Source: Geosiphon pyriformis (lineage: Eukaryota > Glomeromycota > Glomeromycetes > Archaeosporales > Geosiphonaceae). Taken from it: DNA of 64,000 nucleotides. The stretch covers positions 1 to 64,000 of the forward strand of contig JAAOMT010000094.1 in NCBI GenBank assembly GCA_016748015.1, read 5' to 3'. A model generated the notes under the pieces. That model had not been told where the DNA came from. It ran no database searches and saw only the letters and a list, made by a program, of their open reading frames with translations. Within the stretch, counting starts at the first letter, position 1. Every line of letters starts with the position of its first letter. Below, in pieces: positions 1-12,373 of this stretch. The translations under genes were made by a program, and so were the position numbers.

Positions 1-6
1 CTATTA

Positions 7-23
7 CAAAAAAAAAAAAAAAA

Positions 24-74
<51 letters not shown>
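7..74. repeat. poly(A) tract
   Basis: An almost uninterrupted run of A, broken by a single T near position 25. It could be the tail of a retrotransposed element on the + strand or simple low-complexity DNA. No coding sequence can be recognised immediately upstream because the window begins here. Confidence 0.8.
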
Positions 75-76
<2 letters not shown>

Positions 77-1056
77 AGTATTCCATCAATAGCCATAATC
101 AAAAGTTATTGTTCCAGTGTGGTTAAGTGTTAAATATTATTAATATAGAATGTTGATAACAGATAAATAATAACAATTTTTTTAATTAAGCAACAATAAC
201 ATAAATTAGATAATAATATGAATATTTATTTGATATTATAATGAATTTATTTTGGTTAATAGTAATTATTTGTGAAGTAAAAAGTATTTAATAATTATAA
301 TTTACAAGTTTAATTGACTAATTTTCTAGCTTTTAATATTACTGCTATATATACATAATTTATATTATACAAAATTTTTGAAATTTTACAATTTTTTCAG
401 AAGAATCTTAAAATTCTGGGATTCTGGAATTCTGTAATTCTTTTAGAAGAATTCTAAAATTTCTCTATTACTATGCCTACTTCTGATTGGCTATTTCTCT
501 AATTATAATACTCTTAATTTTTATGAGTAATATTGCTTACTCTTTTTTTTTTGCCAATTAAGATTTAGAAACAGTTTATAATAGCTAAAAAAACAGCTGT
601 GTTTGGCAATGTTTATTATTTTGTTTATAATTTATACAAATCTATTTGTTATACTTGATAAAATATCAGTCTTAATTATAATATAATTCTAAGTGCACTA
701 ATTAGGAAGATAAATTAGTTACTATATGAGTTTAATATTTTAATTTACATATGTTTGCTAAATTTACTAATAGAAAACTGAAAATTAGTATATATATTTA
801 ATGAAAGCTTTGTATAGATAGCTACTAGTAACAGTTAGAAAAAAATTACATAACAAAACATATTCAAATATGCTGTATTTGCTGTATAATAAAGTAAAAT
901 TATTTAACCATGTTTTTATTTGTATTAAAAATAATAGTATTCAGAAAAAAATTTTGGTAAAAGCTTCTAAAAAGAGGGTGGTATTGGTAAGTATTTACTG
1001 CTTATTTTTTTTGTTGTCTTGTAAATGCTTTCTTAGTGTTCTTTAAATATAAGTTT
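75..1056. other. AT-rich stretch without recognisable gene
   Basis: No long open frame, RNA gene or protein motif is visible. The short imperfect repeats around 405-470, built on an aattctg/gaattct core, are local low-complexity sequence. Confidence 0.6.
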
Positions 1057-1552
1057 ATATGCAATAATTTATAAAAAATTTGTACTAAGAAACTAGTATG
1101 CTAAGGCTGCCATAATTTTTGATAAGAAAATAAAAGCTACTTCTATTTTTGTTAAATATGTAAAACATCTGATAGAATTGTATTGTATTAAGATATATCT
1201 TATAAAATTTAAGCATAAAATAGATATAAAAAAAGCTGAATTGATCAGAGATAGTGGTTTGGTTTCAGATTTGTTTTGTTGTATAATGTTTATATTATCA
1301 GATGAAGTAGTTTAATTGTTTGCTATAGTAAAATTTTTTGTGATTAGTTTTGGTAAATACAAACTATGCTCTTTTTTTCTGATTTATGTAAAAACACATA
1401 TATTAATATAAATATTTAATGTTGTTTTGTTTGGTCTAAGTAGTTAATTACATGTAATAAGAGTGTGAATTATATTTAGTTTGAATTATTTAGTTTGGTT
1501 CTATATACTAGATAGCAATTAAACTTTATTTATTAAATATTATTAAAAGTTT
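1057..1552 (+). repeat. direct repeat copy 1 (about 0.49 kb, decayed element)
   Basis: This block is repeated at 1722-2213 with an offset of about 665 bases. The copies share the words ttataaaaaatttgt, agcataaaatagatataaaa-type, ttttggtaaa and attaatataaat in the same order. They differ mostly by A/G and C/T changes. The + strand frame encodes similar peptides in both copies (HKIDIKKA, then ISFGK/VSFGK), so both descend from one coding or LTR-like unit. The family is not recognised. The spacer between copies is only about 170 bases, so this is a tandem duplication or a very short element with terminal repeats. Confidence 0.7.
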
Positions 1553-1721
1553 TATTACTTTTTTTTAATTTGTTAATATTTTAATATTAAATAATAAAGT
1601 TTTTAAATTTTTAATAATTTTGTATTTTAAATTTTTTTTTTATTTTTAACTTTTAATTATTGGTTTTATAATTAAAATAATTAATTTTATATCAGTTATT
1701 TTTTTAATAATATTTTAAATT

Positions 1722-2213
1722 TATATGTGACAATTTATAAAAAATTTGTGTTAAAAAACTGGTATGCTAAAACTATTGTAATTTTTAATGAGAAAAAAAG
1801 ACTGCTTTTACTCTTGTTAAATATGTGAAACATTTGGTAAAAATTGCATTACATTAAATTATGGCTTGTAAAATCCAAGCATAAGATTGATATAAAAAAA
1901 GCTAAGTTGATCAAAAATAATGATTTAGTTTTAGGTTTGTTTTGTAGTACAGTGTCTATGCTATTAAATAAAGTGATATGGTTGCTTAGTATAGTAGAAT
2001 TTTTTATGGTAAGTTTTGGTAAACACAAATTTTGCTCTTTTTTTTCTGGTTTGAGTAAAAATATATATATTAATATAAATGTTTAGTGTTGTTTTATTTG
2101 GTCTAAATGGCTAGTTATATGTAGTAAGAGTGTAAGCTGTATTTAATTTAAGCCACTCAAATTGGTTCTATGTATTAAATAGCAATTGAATTTTATTTGT
2201 TAAATATTAATAA
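1722..2213 (+). repeat. direct repeat copy 2 (about 0.49 kb)
   Basis: Second copy of the block at 1057-1552. It holds a chance open frame at 1844-2086 (80 codons) which corresponds to a stop-interrupted frame in copy 1, so it is a surviving fragment and not a gene of its own. Confidence 0.7.
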
Positions 2214-3290
2214 AAAAAATTAATAATATTTTTTTAAAAAACTTTTTTTATAGATTTTATAATAATAATAATAATAATATTTATAATAAAAACTACCTAT
2301 TTGCAAAAATTTTTCGATTACAACTTTTAAAAATAATAAAAAACATAAAAAAAAAATAAGAAAAATAAAGAATAAAATAAATAAAGAAATATTAATTATT
2401 AAGTTGTAATAAAACAGTTTTATAGACTTAATTTATTAAAATTGGTAATTAAGCAATTTTAAAAAAATTAGAGTGTTAACTATTAATTTTAAGAAATAAT
2501 TAAAATTGTTTTTTTAAATAAAATTTATTTTATAATTTGTATTATATTTATTTTTAAATGTTAAAAAATAATAAAAAAATATTTTTTAAAGAAAAAAGCT
2601 TTTCTTTTATACATCTTTTTTTTAATATTATTCAAATTTTAACATTTTTTTCTTTATATTTTATCAAACTTCTAAGAATTAATTTTATATTTTGAAAAAC
2701 TAACAAATATTTTGGTAAATTTTTAAATATTTTTTGTCAAATTTTTAAGTATTGGCAAATTTTCCAATGTTATATAGTTTAAAATATTGCATAATTTAAT
2801 TATTAAATTTAATTATACTTGTACATTGTACAAATTTAGTCATTAATAACTTTGGCTAAATAATAGATAAAAACATGTGAAATACTATTATATATTAATT
2901 AACAATAAAAGTAATGAAGATAATTTCATTTTAAATTTTAAGTAATATTTCTGTTAGTAATATTATTATAAAATTAAAATAGCTTTAATACTTTATAACC
3001 TGTTTAGTGTTTGTAAAAATGTTTTGCAAAATTTAACAAAACAACAATTAAAAATTTAATATATTAGAAAGCATAAAAAACTGAAATTTCAATAAAATTA
3101 CAATCATAATTTTGAATTATTATTTGAGAATTACTGATAATACTTGGACTTTAATGGAGTTCAGTCTTAAAAAAAATTATATTATCAGTAAAAATTTTAC
3201 ATAAAATTATTTTCATAACTTCTTTTACCAATAATAATAGATGACATTTGATTTGATAAAAAAATTATATATGCTAAAGATCAAAATAGA
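2214..3290. other. AT-rich intergenic DNA
   Basis: Nothing recognisable apart from homopolymer runs and a short AAT array near 2260-2280. Confidence 0.6.
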
Positions 3291-3297
3291 CTCACTC

Positions 3298-4040
3298 ATA
3301 TAGAAGTTTGAATCCGAAGTCTTGGTCTAAAAAAGCCGCATATTAATAAATATTTATAATTCTCATGATCAATGATTTTGATACGATTCCTTTCAACTGG
3401 ACTAATTGTTTCTACTTTTGGCGAAAATTCAAGTTTTTTTCATGCAAAAGTAGCTTAAACTATTCTAAACAAATGAGTGAATGAATGAATGAATGAATCA
3501 ACAAATAATTAATCTTTAAAATAACATTCTCAGAAAGCAAAAAGTATATGTTTTAAATTGTCAGATATGGCTTCATTATACTCTCTGTATCTTTACAAAC
3601 TAAAGTATTATAAATAGTTCGCTCTGACCTTATATAATTCCAAATAAAAAATTTGTCTTCTTGGATATTATTTGTTATTAACTTTGGCCTTCTACCTAAT
3701 TTTATATCACTAGATAAAGTGTTATATATATTATCAATATGACTTTTTATATTTAAAATTAAACAGATTTTATCTTGAAGAGTTATTTAATGAAAATCTT
3801 TGAATTAATATTCCATTCCACAATAATATTTCCATCTTTCACTAAAAAATAATTGGATAATGATAGTTATATTACTGTTGTCTCTATAATCTTTTGTGTT
3901 TCGAGAAAATTGGCTTTTCGGTATAAACTTAAAATATGCGCTATAATTATTATTGTGATGAAGACATTCTATTATGGATGTTCTAATTTGTGAGATCCTC
4001 TTTGAATCTCCTGTCAACCGAAATAAGTTCATTTAACTCA
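3298..4040 (-). pseudogene. possible decayed minus-strand gene (RhoGAP-like motif)
   Basis: Base composition rises here and several minus-strand pieces read like protein. The 75-codon frame 4032-3805 begins MNLFRLTGDSKRIS, which resembles the RhoGAP signature around its arginine finger (G-[IL]-[FY]-R-x-x-G). Another piece near 3440-3300 reads VETISPVERNRIKIID. No full domain can be assembled: the pieces are in different frames, are separated by stops, and the rest of a RhoGAP fold (the K-x-x-x-R-x-L-P-x-P-L region) is not seen. Treat this as an unrecognised relic; the RhoGAP label is only a suggestion. Confidence 0.25.
3474..3500. repeat. (GAAT)n microsatellite
   Basis: About six tandem tetranucleotide copies (tgaa/gaat). 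Confidence 0.85.
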
Positions 4041-4148
4041 ATTGGGACTTTAACAATGAAATAGTCTTTTCAATCAATGAAAGAAACAATACCCGGTAAA
4101 AGGAATGACATTAGTAGGTACTAATATCATTATTTTGTATTTTAAGTA

Positions 4149-4179
4149 AAATAATAATAATAATAATAATAATAATAAA
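4149..4179. repeat. (AAT)n microsatellite
   Basis: About ten tandem trinucleotide copies. Confidence 0.9.
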
Positions 4180-4430
4180 CAACCTCACATTGGAGTCATA
4201 TAATTCAAATCAAAATTTATTGAATACGCTTATGCTTCGATATCTCTCTTCTCGAAAACCCAATGCTATATTTTATACTGATTTTCACATTGTTGGTCTG
4301 AACAGTTCAAAATAGATATATAAATTAATAGAAACATTTACCCTTTCATCAATATGAACAATTTAAGCAGCAAAGAAAGAAGCAGTCGTATTTTCCTTTT
4401 TCGGCATTTTAACAGATCTGTTAATAAGTT

Positions 4431-4487
4431 CATAATCACTGATTCTTAAAGGTGTTAGCTTGAATCAAAAATATAAAAACTGAAACA
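4431..4487. repeat. dispersed short repeat, copy A
   Basis: The words ataatcac, ttcttaaa, gtta, attc/aatc and ataaaaactgaa occur in the same order here and at about 10366-10418, with a few indels. This is a shared relic of about 55 bases of a dispersed element or duplicated gene 5' region. The function is unknown. Confidence 0.45.
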
Positions 4488-6106
4488 ATTCTAAACATTC
4501 TTAATTATTCACTTGCATATTATCAAGAATCAATTTTTTATTAATTTATGTTTAAGCAACATAGATTAAAATCAATCATCAACCAATAATTATAATAGTG
4601 AATGAAATATATCTTATCAAAAACAACTCAAACCAAGAAAACAAATATATACATTGATTTATGGAAATTTTTTAAATTCAAAAAATGAAAATAGAAATCA
4701 ACCCATTTTTATTGCAAGACCTGTGGTAAAAAATGTTTTGGCCATTTAAAAAAATCAGAAAGATTTCTTGCTGAACCTAATAAATAATGTTTCTGAATGA
4801 ATTTTATTGAATTGATATATTTTTCAAAAAAGAAAGTTTGTAATCAAATGTGTTATTTACTGGTTTACCCTATTACATAATTTAAAACACGTTATTCCTA
4901 TTAGTAAACATGAATTTCTAGCATTATATACTTTCGGGAGTAAATCATTTATGTATTAACAAAAACCAAGGATACTCTGTTTACAAACAAGAAAAACAAA
5001 ATTACTATTGGAAAAAAACTAAATTAGTATTTATTATCAATTGAACAAAAACAGTACTTTAAGGTTTGAAAAAAAAAGCTTATTTGTTTGTATCAATAAA
5101 AAGAATCATTTCTCATTAATAACCATTCAAACATATGTTTGTTTTATATCTCAAATAATATTTTTATTTAATTAATAAAAATTAAGAAAAAAATTATATA
5201 TTATATAACATATAATCAAACATCCCATATATATATTGTATTTGAATTAAAATTTGAAATTGCAAATTAATAACTAAAATTTGATATGGAATGAAATTAT
5301 TATAAATTTAATATATAGTGTGATTAAATATGATTTTATTTATTCTGCTTATTTGAAAATCAACGTTTTTAGCTTTCTTTAAATAGACCTCTTTTAATCT
5401 TTTTCACAGTTAACTTAATATTGAGAAAATAATTAATAAAAAGAGTTTTTTCTAACCGTTAATTGTATTCAATTATCCACCTAAAATACATGCTGTTATT
5501 CAATCGGTCAGACTTTATCAAAGTTTTCTAGATAATGCACATATTAGTGTTTTTGCTTACATATGTGAAGAACATAGATGGGGAATAACTTTATTATTCA
5601 GCGGCAAAACTCATCAACTTTAAATAGGAAATTTAATATTGTTACAAAATTCCGAAATATCATGTTTCACATATATATGATCGTTACTTTTTACTTTTGT
5701 AAAATCAAATATTTCAAAGCGAAAATCCAAGAGGGAAAGTAATTGCTTGTACCAACAGGCTGGATGTTTTTTTATTCAAAATTTTGCTTCTAGATGTATT
5801 AAATTCAATGATAAATTATAGAACACAATCTAGATCTTTTTTGGTAAGAAAATCATTTTTTGCTGTGCAGTGTACGAAAAGAACTTTCTGGTTTGGAGAA
5901 TTTGAATATCACCTGGTTGTCACACACAGATATATGCACAAAAAACTATAAAATCTCATTTTATTCACCTAATTATGAGTTGCTGTAAGTAAACGACTTC
6001 TTTTTTATTTTGGCAATTTTCAAAATTTTCCTGGTATCCACAATTTCATAAAAACTAGCAAAATCCTATTATTTTTTGTAAATTATTTCCTTCGCGTGAG
6101 CAAAAA
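4488..6106. other. intergenic region upstream of the RBR gene
   Basis: AT-rich DNA with no convincing exon. The last 400 bases have more mixed composition and should hold the promoter of the gene starting at 6107. No single element can be assigned. Confidence 0.5.
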
Positions 6107-6500
6107 ATGAATTCGACGAAATTCGACTTAGGAGATGCTGGCTTCGTTCTACTTTCGACGATATTAGTATGGTTTATGACACTAGGGGCTGGATATTTTT
6201 ACAGTGGAATGCCTCGTCAAAAAAATGCACTTTCTATCATCCTATCATGCGTTACCGTGGTTACAGTGCGAGTAAGTTGAGACATATCCAGAAGTTTTTA
6301 TTCAAACATATTGATTGAAACAATTTTTTCAAAGTTGACAAACAAAATCTTTGATCTGTCAGTCGTTTCTTTTCGGATGCGGCTTGGCTTTTTCCAAAAG
6401 TGAGAATAAATTGATCGGAAATTTTCTCAAGGCCTTATTTCTTAATCTTGCAATGAGACCTCCTGGTAATGAATACTCTGAGCCATCTGAAATCTTTCGA
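6107..6500 (+). other. ammonium transporter (Amt/Mep) 5' fragment
   Basis: The exon at 6107-6271 and the first part of the exon starting at 6363 match the conserved start of Amt/Mep proteins: a D-x-x-F-V-L-x-S-T-x-L-V-W helix, the Y-S-G-x-x-R-x-K-N-A motif, then LFG-x-x-LAFS. The usual S-F-Q-W motif at the second helix is shortened to SF-LF. The similarity fades between 6453 and about 6500, where the RING1 cysteines begin. The other nine or so membrane helices of a transporter are absent, so it cannot transport by itself. Confidence 0.65.
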
Positions 6501-7617
6501 GAATGCATTATTTGTGCTGAAAAATTCAAGATTTCAATGGAATCATTTTTGGGTGCTACTGAAAAATGTGTCCATCAGATTAATGTGTGTCAAAGTTGTG
6601 TTACAGCCCATATTACTCATGAGCTTGAAGATAAAGGTAATTTTCGAATTTTATGTCCAAACGGAGACGGATGTACGAATGTTATGGAAGAGAGTGATGT
6701 GAAGAGGTTTTCTAGTATGGCAATATATGAGAGGTGAGACACAAAAATGACTTAAATTGAGTTAATTAACGAAAGAAAAATACCATTTCAATTGACCTAA
6801 ATTTTTATGTTTAGATATCAAAGATTAACACTAAATCTCGCTCTGTCACAAATTCCTGAATTTCATTGGTGCTTAAGCTGCAATGCTGGCCAAATTCATG
6901 TGGATGGAGGTAAGATTGAACGATTTTTAGATCCATCACTTTCATGGTCTTTGGGAACCTTTCAAAATTGCACATATAACAATTCTATTTCAAATTCACC
7001 ATATTTTTCCCTCTTTTGACAGTGGCAGCACCAATAATGACTTGTACAGAATGCTCACAGAAGACTTGCATCATACATAACTTGCCAATTCACACTGGCC
7101 TAGAATGTTCTCAATGTGCATCTGAAAAGTCTTCTTTAACAGTGGCTTCTACATCAAAAAGTCAGTTTTTCGCGCGATCAAGAAAAAATATTTTTCATTT
7201 TGCGACGAAACTCCTACCCAATAAAATAGAATCCCCGGAAAAAGCCCGAAAAAAACGAGAGAAAAACTTGGCAAAACTAAAACAGAAAAGGGTGAAGGCA
7301 GAGTCGTTGACTGAAGCCTTGATTAAAGCCGAGACGAAAGCGTGTCCTAAATGCATGGCAAAAATTCAAAAAAATGGTGGCTGTGATCATATGACTTGTA
7401 GGGCTCCTGGTTGCGGGTTTGAGTTTTGTTGGTTGTAAGTCTCTACAACAATTCCGGATTTTTTCAATTTGGAATTATAAAGAAATAAAACTACTATATT
7501 GAACTATTTATAATATTTTTTAGTTGCTTAGCAAATTTCGACTTTATACGCAATGAAGGAAACCACCGGCATCAAGTAGATTGCACACATTGGGCGAAAC
7601 CACCTTTGGATTTGTAA
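6107..7617 (+). CDS. RBR-type E3 ubiquitin ligase with an ammonium-transporter-like N-terminus (chimeric frame)
   Basis: Spliced model 6107-6271, 6363-6733, 6815-6909, 7023-7434, 7524-7617, giving 378 residues in one open frame. Residues 1-85 resemble the start of an Amt/Mep ammonium transporter: [11 protein letters not shown], then [15 protein letters not shown], then [18 protein letters not shown], forming two hydrophobic segments. The remainder is an RBR ligase. RING1 starts CIICAEKF and continues to CPNGDGC. The IBR includes [11 protein letters not shown] and [10 protein letters not shown] Lys-rich linker follows, then RING2 with [19 protein letters not shown] and FEFCWFC. The Cys in NGGCDHM fits the catalytic position that accepts ubiquitin from E2 in this family. 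The RBR part could also start alone at the in-frame ATG at 6453 (293 residues). Either the protein is a membrane-anchored fusion, or an Amt fragment sits upstream as a relic. The RBR identity is firm; use of the Amt exons is inferred. Confidence 0.8.
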
Positions 7618-8105
7618 AAAGTCAACAACGGTCAAATGGATATTTTAGAATTATAAATAAAGTTCACCCAGCTCCCTCGAACTATCTGGTTAGATATCTT
7701 TGAAAAAATTTACGATCGAAAAGAGTAATAATCAAGATATGTTGGAATTTTAATTATTACATATATCAACATAATTTTAGTTACTATTTTATCTATAGAA
7801 TATCTTGGTATTTTGTAGCAAACTAAGTCATAAGTAACCAATTTTTGTATTTTAACTTTTGTTATTTATAGTCATCTCATTTTTTAAATTTGCCATTATA
7901 ATAATAACAATTGATCTAGGTATTATATAAAAAGATTACAAAAATGTATAAAAAGAAAAAAAATTGATATACAAGATCAATTTATTACATAATTGCTATA
8001 TTCTTTCAACTCAAAGTAAATTGGCTAATTCTAATGAAATAACAACTTTACTTGGAAGTCTACACAAAAAAAATTTGTGCAGATAATATAAATTGACTGC
8101 AAGTT
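7618..8105. other. intergenic AT-rich DNA
   Basis: No feature seen. The minimal distance to the next coding remnant suggests this holds the RBR gene 3' end. Confidence 0.5.
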
Positions 8106-8114
8106 TTTTGTGAT

Positions 8115-9348
8115 CTTTTTAACACAAATTTTTGAGATAATTCTCAGGTAAAAGGTTTTTATTTGCTTCAAAGTATTTTAACCAATATCAATTCATATGT
8201 TTTATTTTCTTGGACAGATATATTTATAATGGCGAGATTTCCCTTAATGAATATGGAATACCTATTATTTTAAAATTGTTTATTACCGCTGACAAGCTTA
8301 TTCTAGAGAATGTTATTGATTACCTTGAAGACTATTTGATTGAACACCACCCAAAAGAGCTAGAAAAATGTTTTGCCACTTTGCACAGACTTCATTTATC
8401 CATGATTCTTTCAAAAAGTTACAAAATTTCCGCACCGAAATAGTTGCTATCAATCCAGCTATAGTTTTCAACTCGCAAGATTTCACCTCCCTTAGTGAAA
8501 ATACTCTTTCCTCAATTTTAACTCGGGATGATTTAAATATAGAAGAATCTAAGATATGGGAAAAGATTGCGGAATGGGGAGTTGCCAAATTAGATCAAAA
8601 TATTCAGATGACAAACTTTAACGCCTTTGAGGGATCTATTGAAAGACTTTTACTTTTAATCCGCTTCTTCAACATATATTCAGTTGATTTCTATCACAAA
8701 GTAAAACCATTTGCGAGAATCATACCTGGAACTTTATACATCATTATCTCGTACCTGATAGTCTTCAAAAGTCTGTAGACGCTCAGCCATTAGGTTGTTC
8801 TCGATTGAATATTGATTCAAAGCTTCTTAAATCGCATAATATAAAGCAGCTAGATCATTAGATTCAAGGCAAAGATGAAAGTACTCCTTTTGATGATCAA
8901 CTTGAAAATGATTTTAAACTTTTACTTCAAGGTAGTCGAGACGGATTCACTCCAGCCATCAATTATGCGATAATAAAGGAGCAACTGTAAGCGTAATCAA
9001 AGTGAAAGGAACTGATCAGCTAATTGGTGGCTATAACCCACAATCGTGTCATTCTCACAATCAACGATTAGATGGAGAAGGAAGTTTTATTTTTTCCCTT
9101 AGAGATGGCAAAGCTGGGAATGTTCAACTTTGTAAATTTATTGAAGGATATAGACTTTATGGTGATTTAGAATATGGAACTTATTTCGGAGGTAGCAGTA
9201 TTCGGCTGGCAAGGATTTTAAAAATATTCCAGGGTGCTTTTATGACAAGATAACAGATTATGAGGATGCCATAATGCCTGGATCAGAAAATCAAAGGATA
9301 AGATTTTTTGGTGAGGAGTATAAAGTGTTTCAAACTATAAAAAAATAA
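8115..9348 (+). pseudogene. BTB-BACK-TLDc protein pseudogene
   Basis: The remains of a gene family that is abundant in arbuscular mycorrhizal fungi. An exon end near 8128-8150 (FLTQIFEIILR) joins, after an intron closing at about 8217, to YIYNGEISL, the end of a BTB domain. A BACK-like region follows (VFNSQDFTSLSENTL, then EESKIWEKIAEWG). A TLDc domain follows with SRDGFTPAI, VKGTDQLIGGYNP, SFIFSLRDGK, YGTYFGG and, in another frame, CFYDKITDYED up to a stop at 9346-9348. At least three single-base frame breaks (about 8390, 8970 and 9210) and one TAG in place of a conserved Trp codon near 8860 separate these blocks. The first part of the BTB domain is missing or too decayed to see. The gene is dead unless the indels are assembly errors. 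Confidence 0.8.
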
Positions 9349-10365
9349 AATGCGGTTTAATTTAATTAATTTAATTATACATTTCTGAAGATTGTTCACC
9401 CTATCTTACAAATTTTTTACTGGCAAAGATTTTCTAGCCTACTATTTTAACCCCCACAATAAAGTTAAAATAATATCAAAAAAACTTGAGAACTTATCAA
9501 TTGTTTCGATAAAAAGCGATCTTTGAAGTTGAGGTATTTATCACAGGCTAGAACATAAACACTTTTTAGCTAAATATCATACTTTGGCTTCTCCGCTAAA
9601 TAAAGTGCAAACTTTTAAATGACATTTTAGTTTTCACTTGACAATAAAATAAAATAAAATATTTTTAATAAATATCAAATAATAAAACTTTAAGAGATTG
9701 TAAAACATGCGAAGGTTTTCAATCAAATATAATCTCAACTTCGAGATGCTAACTCCTTAATTAAATAGACATCTTCTAAACAATATTTTTTTAAAAACTG
9801 AGTTTTTTTATGATAAACTCGGAATATATAATTCATTGATTTAAGTATTATACAGTATATTAACAATTTTACCTTAATTTACTTCTTTAAAGAATTAGTC
9901 TATTTCCCTAAAGATAAGAAATTACGTCTATAATTAATTATTGATCATTAATGAAATTTATCCTCTTTGTTTAAAGTTTATATCTTTTATTATATATTAT
10001 ATTTAGACGACTCTTCATAGATCCAATCGTGATTAGATATCATAATTTTTAAACTCTATAATGAAATTATTATTATTATTGATTTGATATGTGATAAAAA
10101 ACAATATTCCCTCCTATTTTTTCAAAGTTTACTAATTCATTATTTGCTCACTGAGTCAATCCAATGTTGTAAATTCCTACGTATTCTCGATCATGTTGTA
10201 GGATTGTGTGAGTGTTTAGGTCACAACGATCAGTTTTCTTGAACTCTTATTAATTGAACATGTTAAACTATGAATAATCGAAGTAGCTTTAGTACACAAA
10301 GACGTCAAACAAGTTTCCCATTATTCTTTTGCCTAAACGAGTAGTTCTGAGTTCTGTGAATAAGA

Positions 10366-10418
10366 CATAATCACTTCTTAAATGCGTTAAGCTGATTCAA
10401 AAACATAAAAACTGAACA
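10366..10418. repeat. dispersed short repeat, copy B
   Basis: Partner of the copy at 4431-4487. It shares ataatcac, ttcttaaa and ataaaaactgaa in the same order. Confidence 0.45.
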
Positions 10419-10996
10419 ACATTGTGAATTACAATTTTATGAGTACTTATTAAATAACTTATTATTTATATATAAAGATTTTTCTACTAAAAATTGTTAT
10501 ATTTTGGTTCATTAATCAAACGAGGAAAGTGAATACTCTCTACCTTGTTGGTTTTTTTCCTATGATGTGAGGCGAAATAAAACCTATTACTTCGGCTGGT
10601 TGACCTTATACAGTCGAAAAATGATTTTTTGACCTAATCTGATTTCAAAGTGTTTCCTTAGCTTGTGGAATCTTCTTCCTCACTCTTTATTAGTGACGTT
10701 ACCAATAAGATTTAAACTAGTATAATTTATAAAAAATTGATAGTTTTGTGATAATGATTAATTACATCAAACAAAAAAAATTCATCAATTTTATATTATT
10801 ATAAATTAGGATAAAAAACTAAAAAATAGTAGAAAAAAAATTAAAATGTTATATAACTGCGATTCAAAATAATATAAATATATTAGCTGCAATTCATATA
10901 ATAATTTTTCGTTTTTAATTTTAACTTAATTTTTATATTTTAACTATTAAATATGAAACTTTTATTAACAAAACTCTTATTTTAATTAATACCAAA

Positions 10997-10997
<1 letters not shown>

Positions 10998-11036
<39 letters not shown>

Positions 11037-11038
11037 GT
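10998..11038. repeat. (TTA)n microsatellite
   Basis: About twelve tandem copies, ending with one variant TTG. Confidence 0.9.
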
Positions 11039-12347
11039 TATTCTAAATTTAACTATCTTTAATTTTGAAGATCTCTTATTTGAACAGTATTAGAGTATTT
11101 CGAAGGAATAAAAAATGATTGAATAAATATTTATTATTCAAATTTAAAAATGTTAACTAAAGGCATAAAAATTATTTTTAATAAAAATTTGAAACAAAAA
11201 TTATTGACAAAACTATAAAATATATCTATAAAATTAATTATAGCAATTAAATTCATGTATTTTGCATATTTGGGTTATTTTATTTTTAAAATTAATTTTT
11301 AACTTGATTATTGAACAAATTGTTAATTTAATTATTTGCTCTTTTATTAATTATATTAACAAAACCTTTTAAAGCTGTTGAAAAATATTCAACATTTGAA
11401 AAAAAATATTTTATAATTAAGAAACTTTCAATACTAACATGAAACTATCTTTATAGCTTTTGAAAATTTTAATTGTGAGAAATTTAACTTTAGTACAATA
11501 AACATATATAAAGCTGATTTTTAAAATTATTCTATAATTGTTTTAGTAATTGCTTTTTATTCGTAATGAATAAAGAAACTCGATAATTAATTTCTTTATT
11601 AATTAATAAAAATTCATTAAATAAATTTCAAGTATATTTTTTTTTAAGTTAATTTTTAATTCATTAATTAATTAAAGGAATAAATTTAAGCAATATAACA
11701 CTATTTGATTGATTTGAAATTTATTCAAAATAATATAGAACCTTTCAGTATTGCCCTTTTATTATTACTCATATTTTTAAGTTTATGAGGTCGTTTTTAA
11801 TAGAAGCAGCAATGTCAAAATAAGAACTCATCAAACGTTTTTCGTTTAAGAGAGAATTTGGAGAATTTTGTATTAACCACAGCAAGAATTTGTTTTTGCT
11901 GAATTTCCAAAGATAAAATTTTTTTTTTTTAAAGTTTCACATAAGTTTGTATACCAGACTAATAATTTTTTAAATTGCGATTGATCTAAAACCCATGTTT
12001 TTCATTTTGTATAATAATTTAAACTCTACTTTTTGTTTTTGTGTATGCATTCCTGCTAATTTTTGTGCTTTTTTTTCTTAATCAGTTTTCAATAATGCAA
12101 TTTATGCATAATCTTATTGTTCTCAAATCTGTTGAACAAATACGGTCTGTTTTCAATTTTATAATTGTATATTTTTTAAATATTTAATTTTAAAAATACA
12201 AAATAATAGCAGTTAAAATTACATTTAATAATTGAAAGAAAAGAAAATTATATTTCTGAGATTATGTCAAATAGTTGAAATTCAAGAAAATTTCTATACA
12301 AAAAATATTTGAAATTTTATTGACTATAATAAATATTTTCAAATCTC

Positions 12348-12373
12348 TTTATTTATTTATTTATTTATTTATA
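12348..12373. repeat. (TTTA)n microsatellite
   Basis: About six tandem tetranucleotide copies. Confidence 0.85.

Noticed and set aside
1844-2086. 80-codon + strand frame
   Set aside because: The same region in the upstream repeat copy is interrupted by stops, so it is a chance survivor of a decayed repeat.
3300-3345. tRNA-like T-arm words (gtttgaatcc)
   Set aside because: No acceptor stem, D-arm or anticodon arm could be paired around it.
10130-10700. Possible minus-strand exons (for example PAEVIGFISPHHRKK)
   Set aside because: Short pieces in different frames with no recognisable family; too weak to list as a gene.
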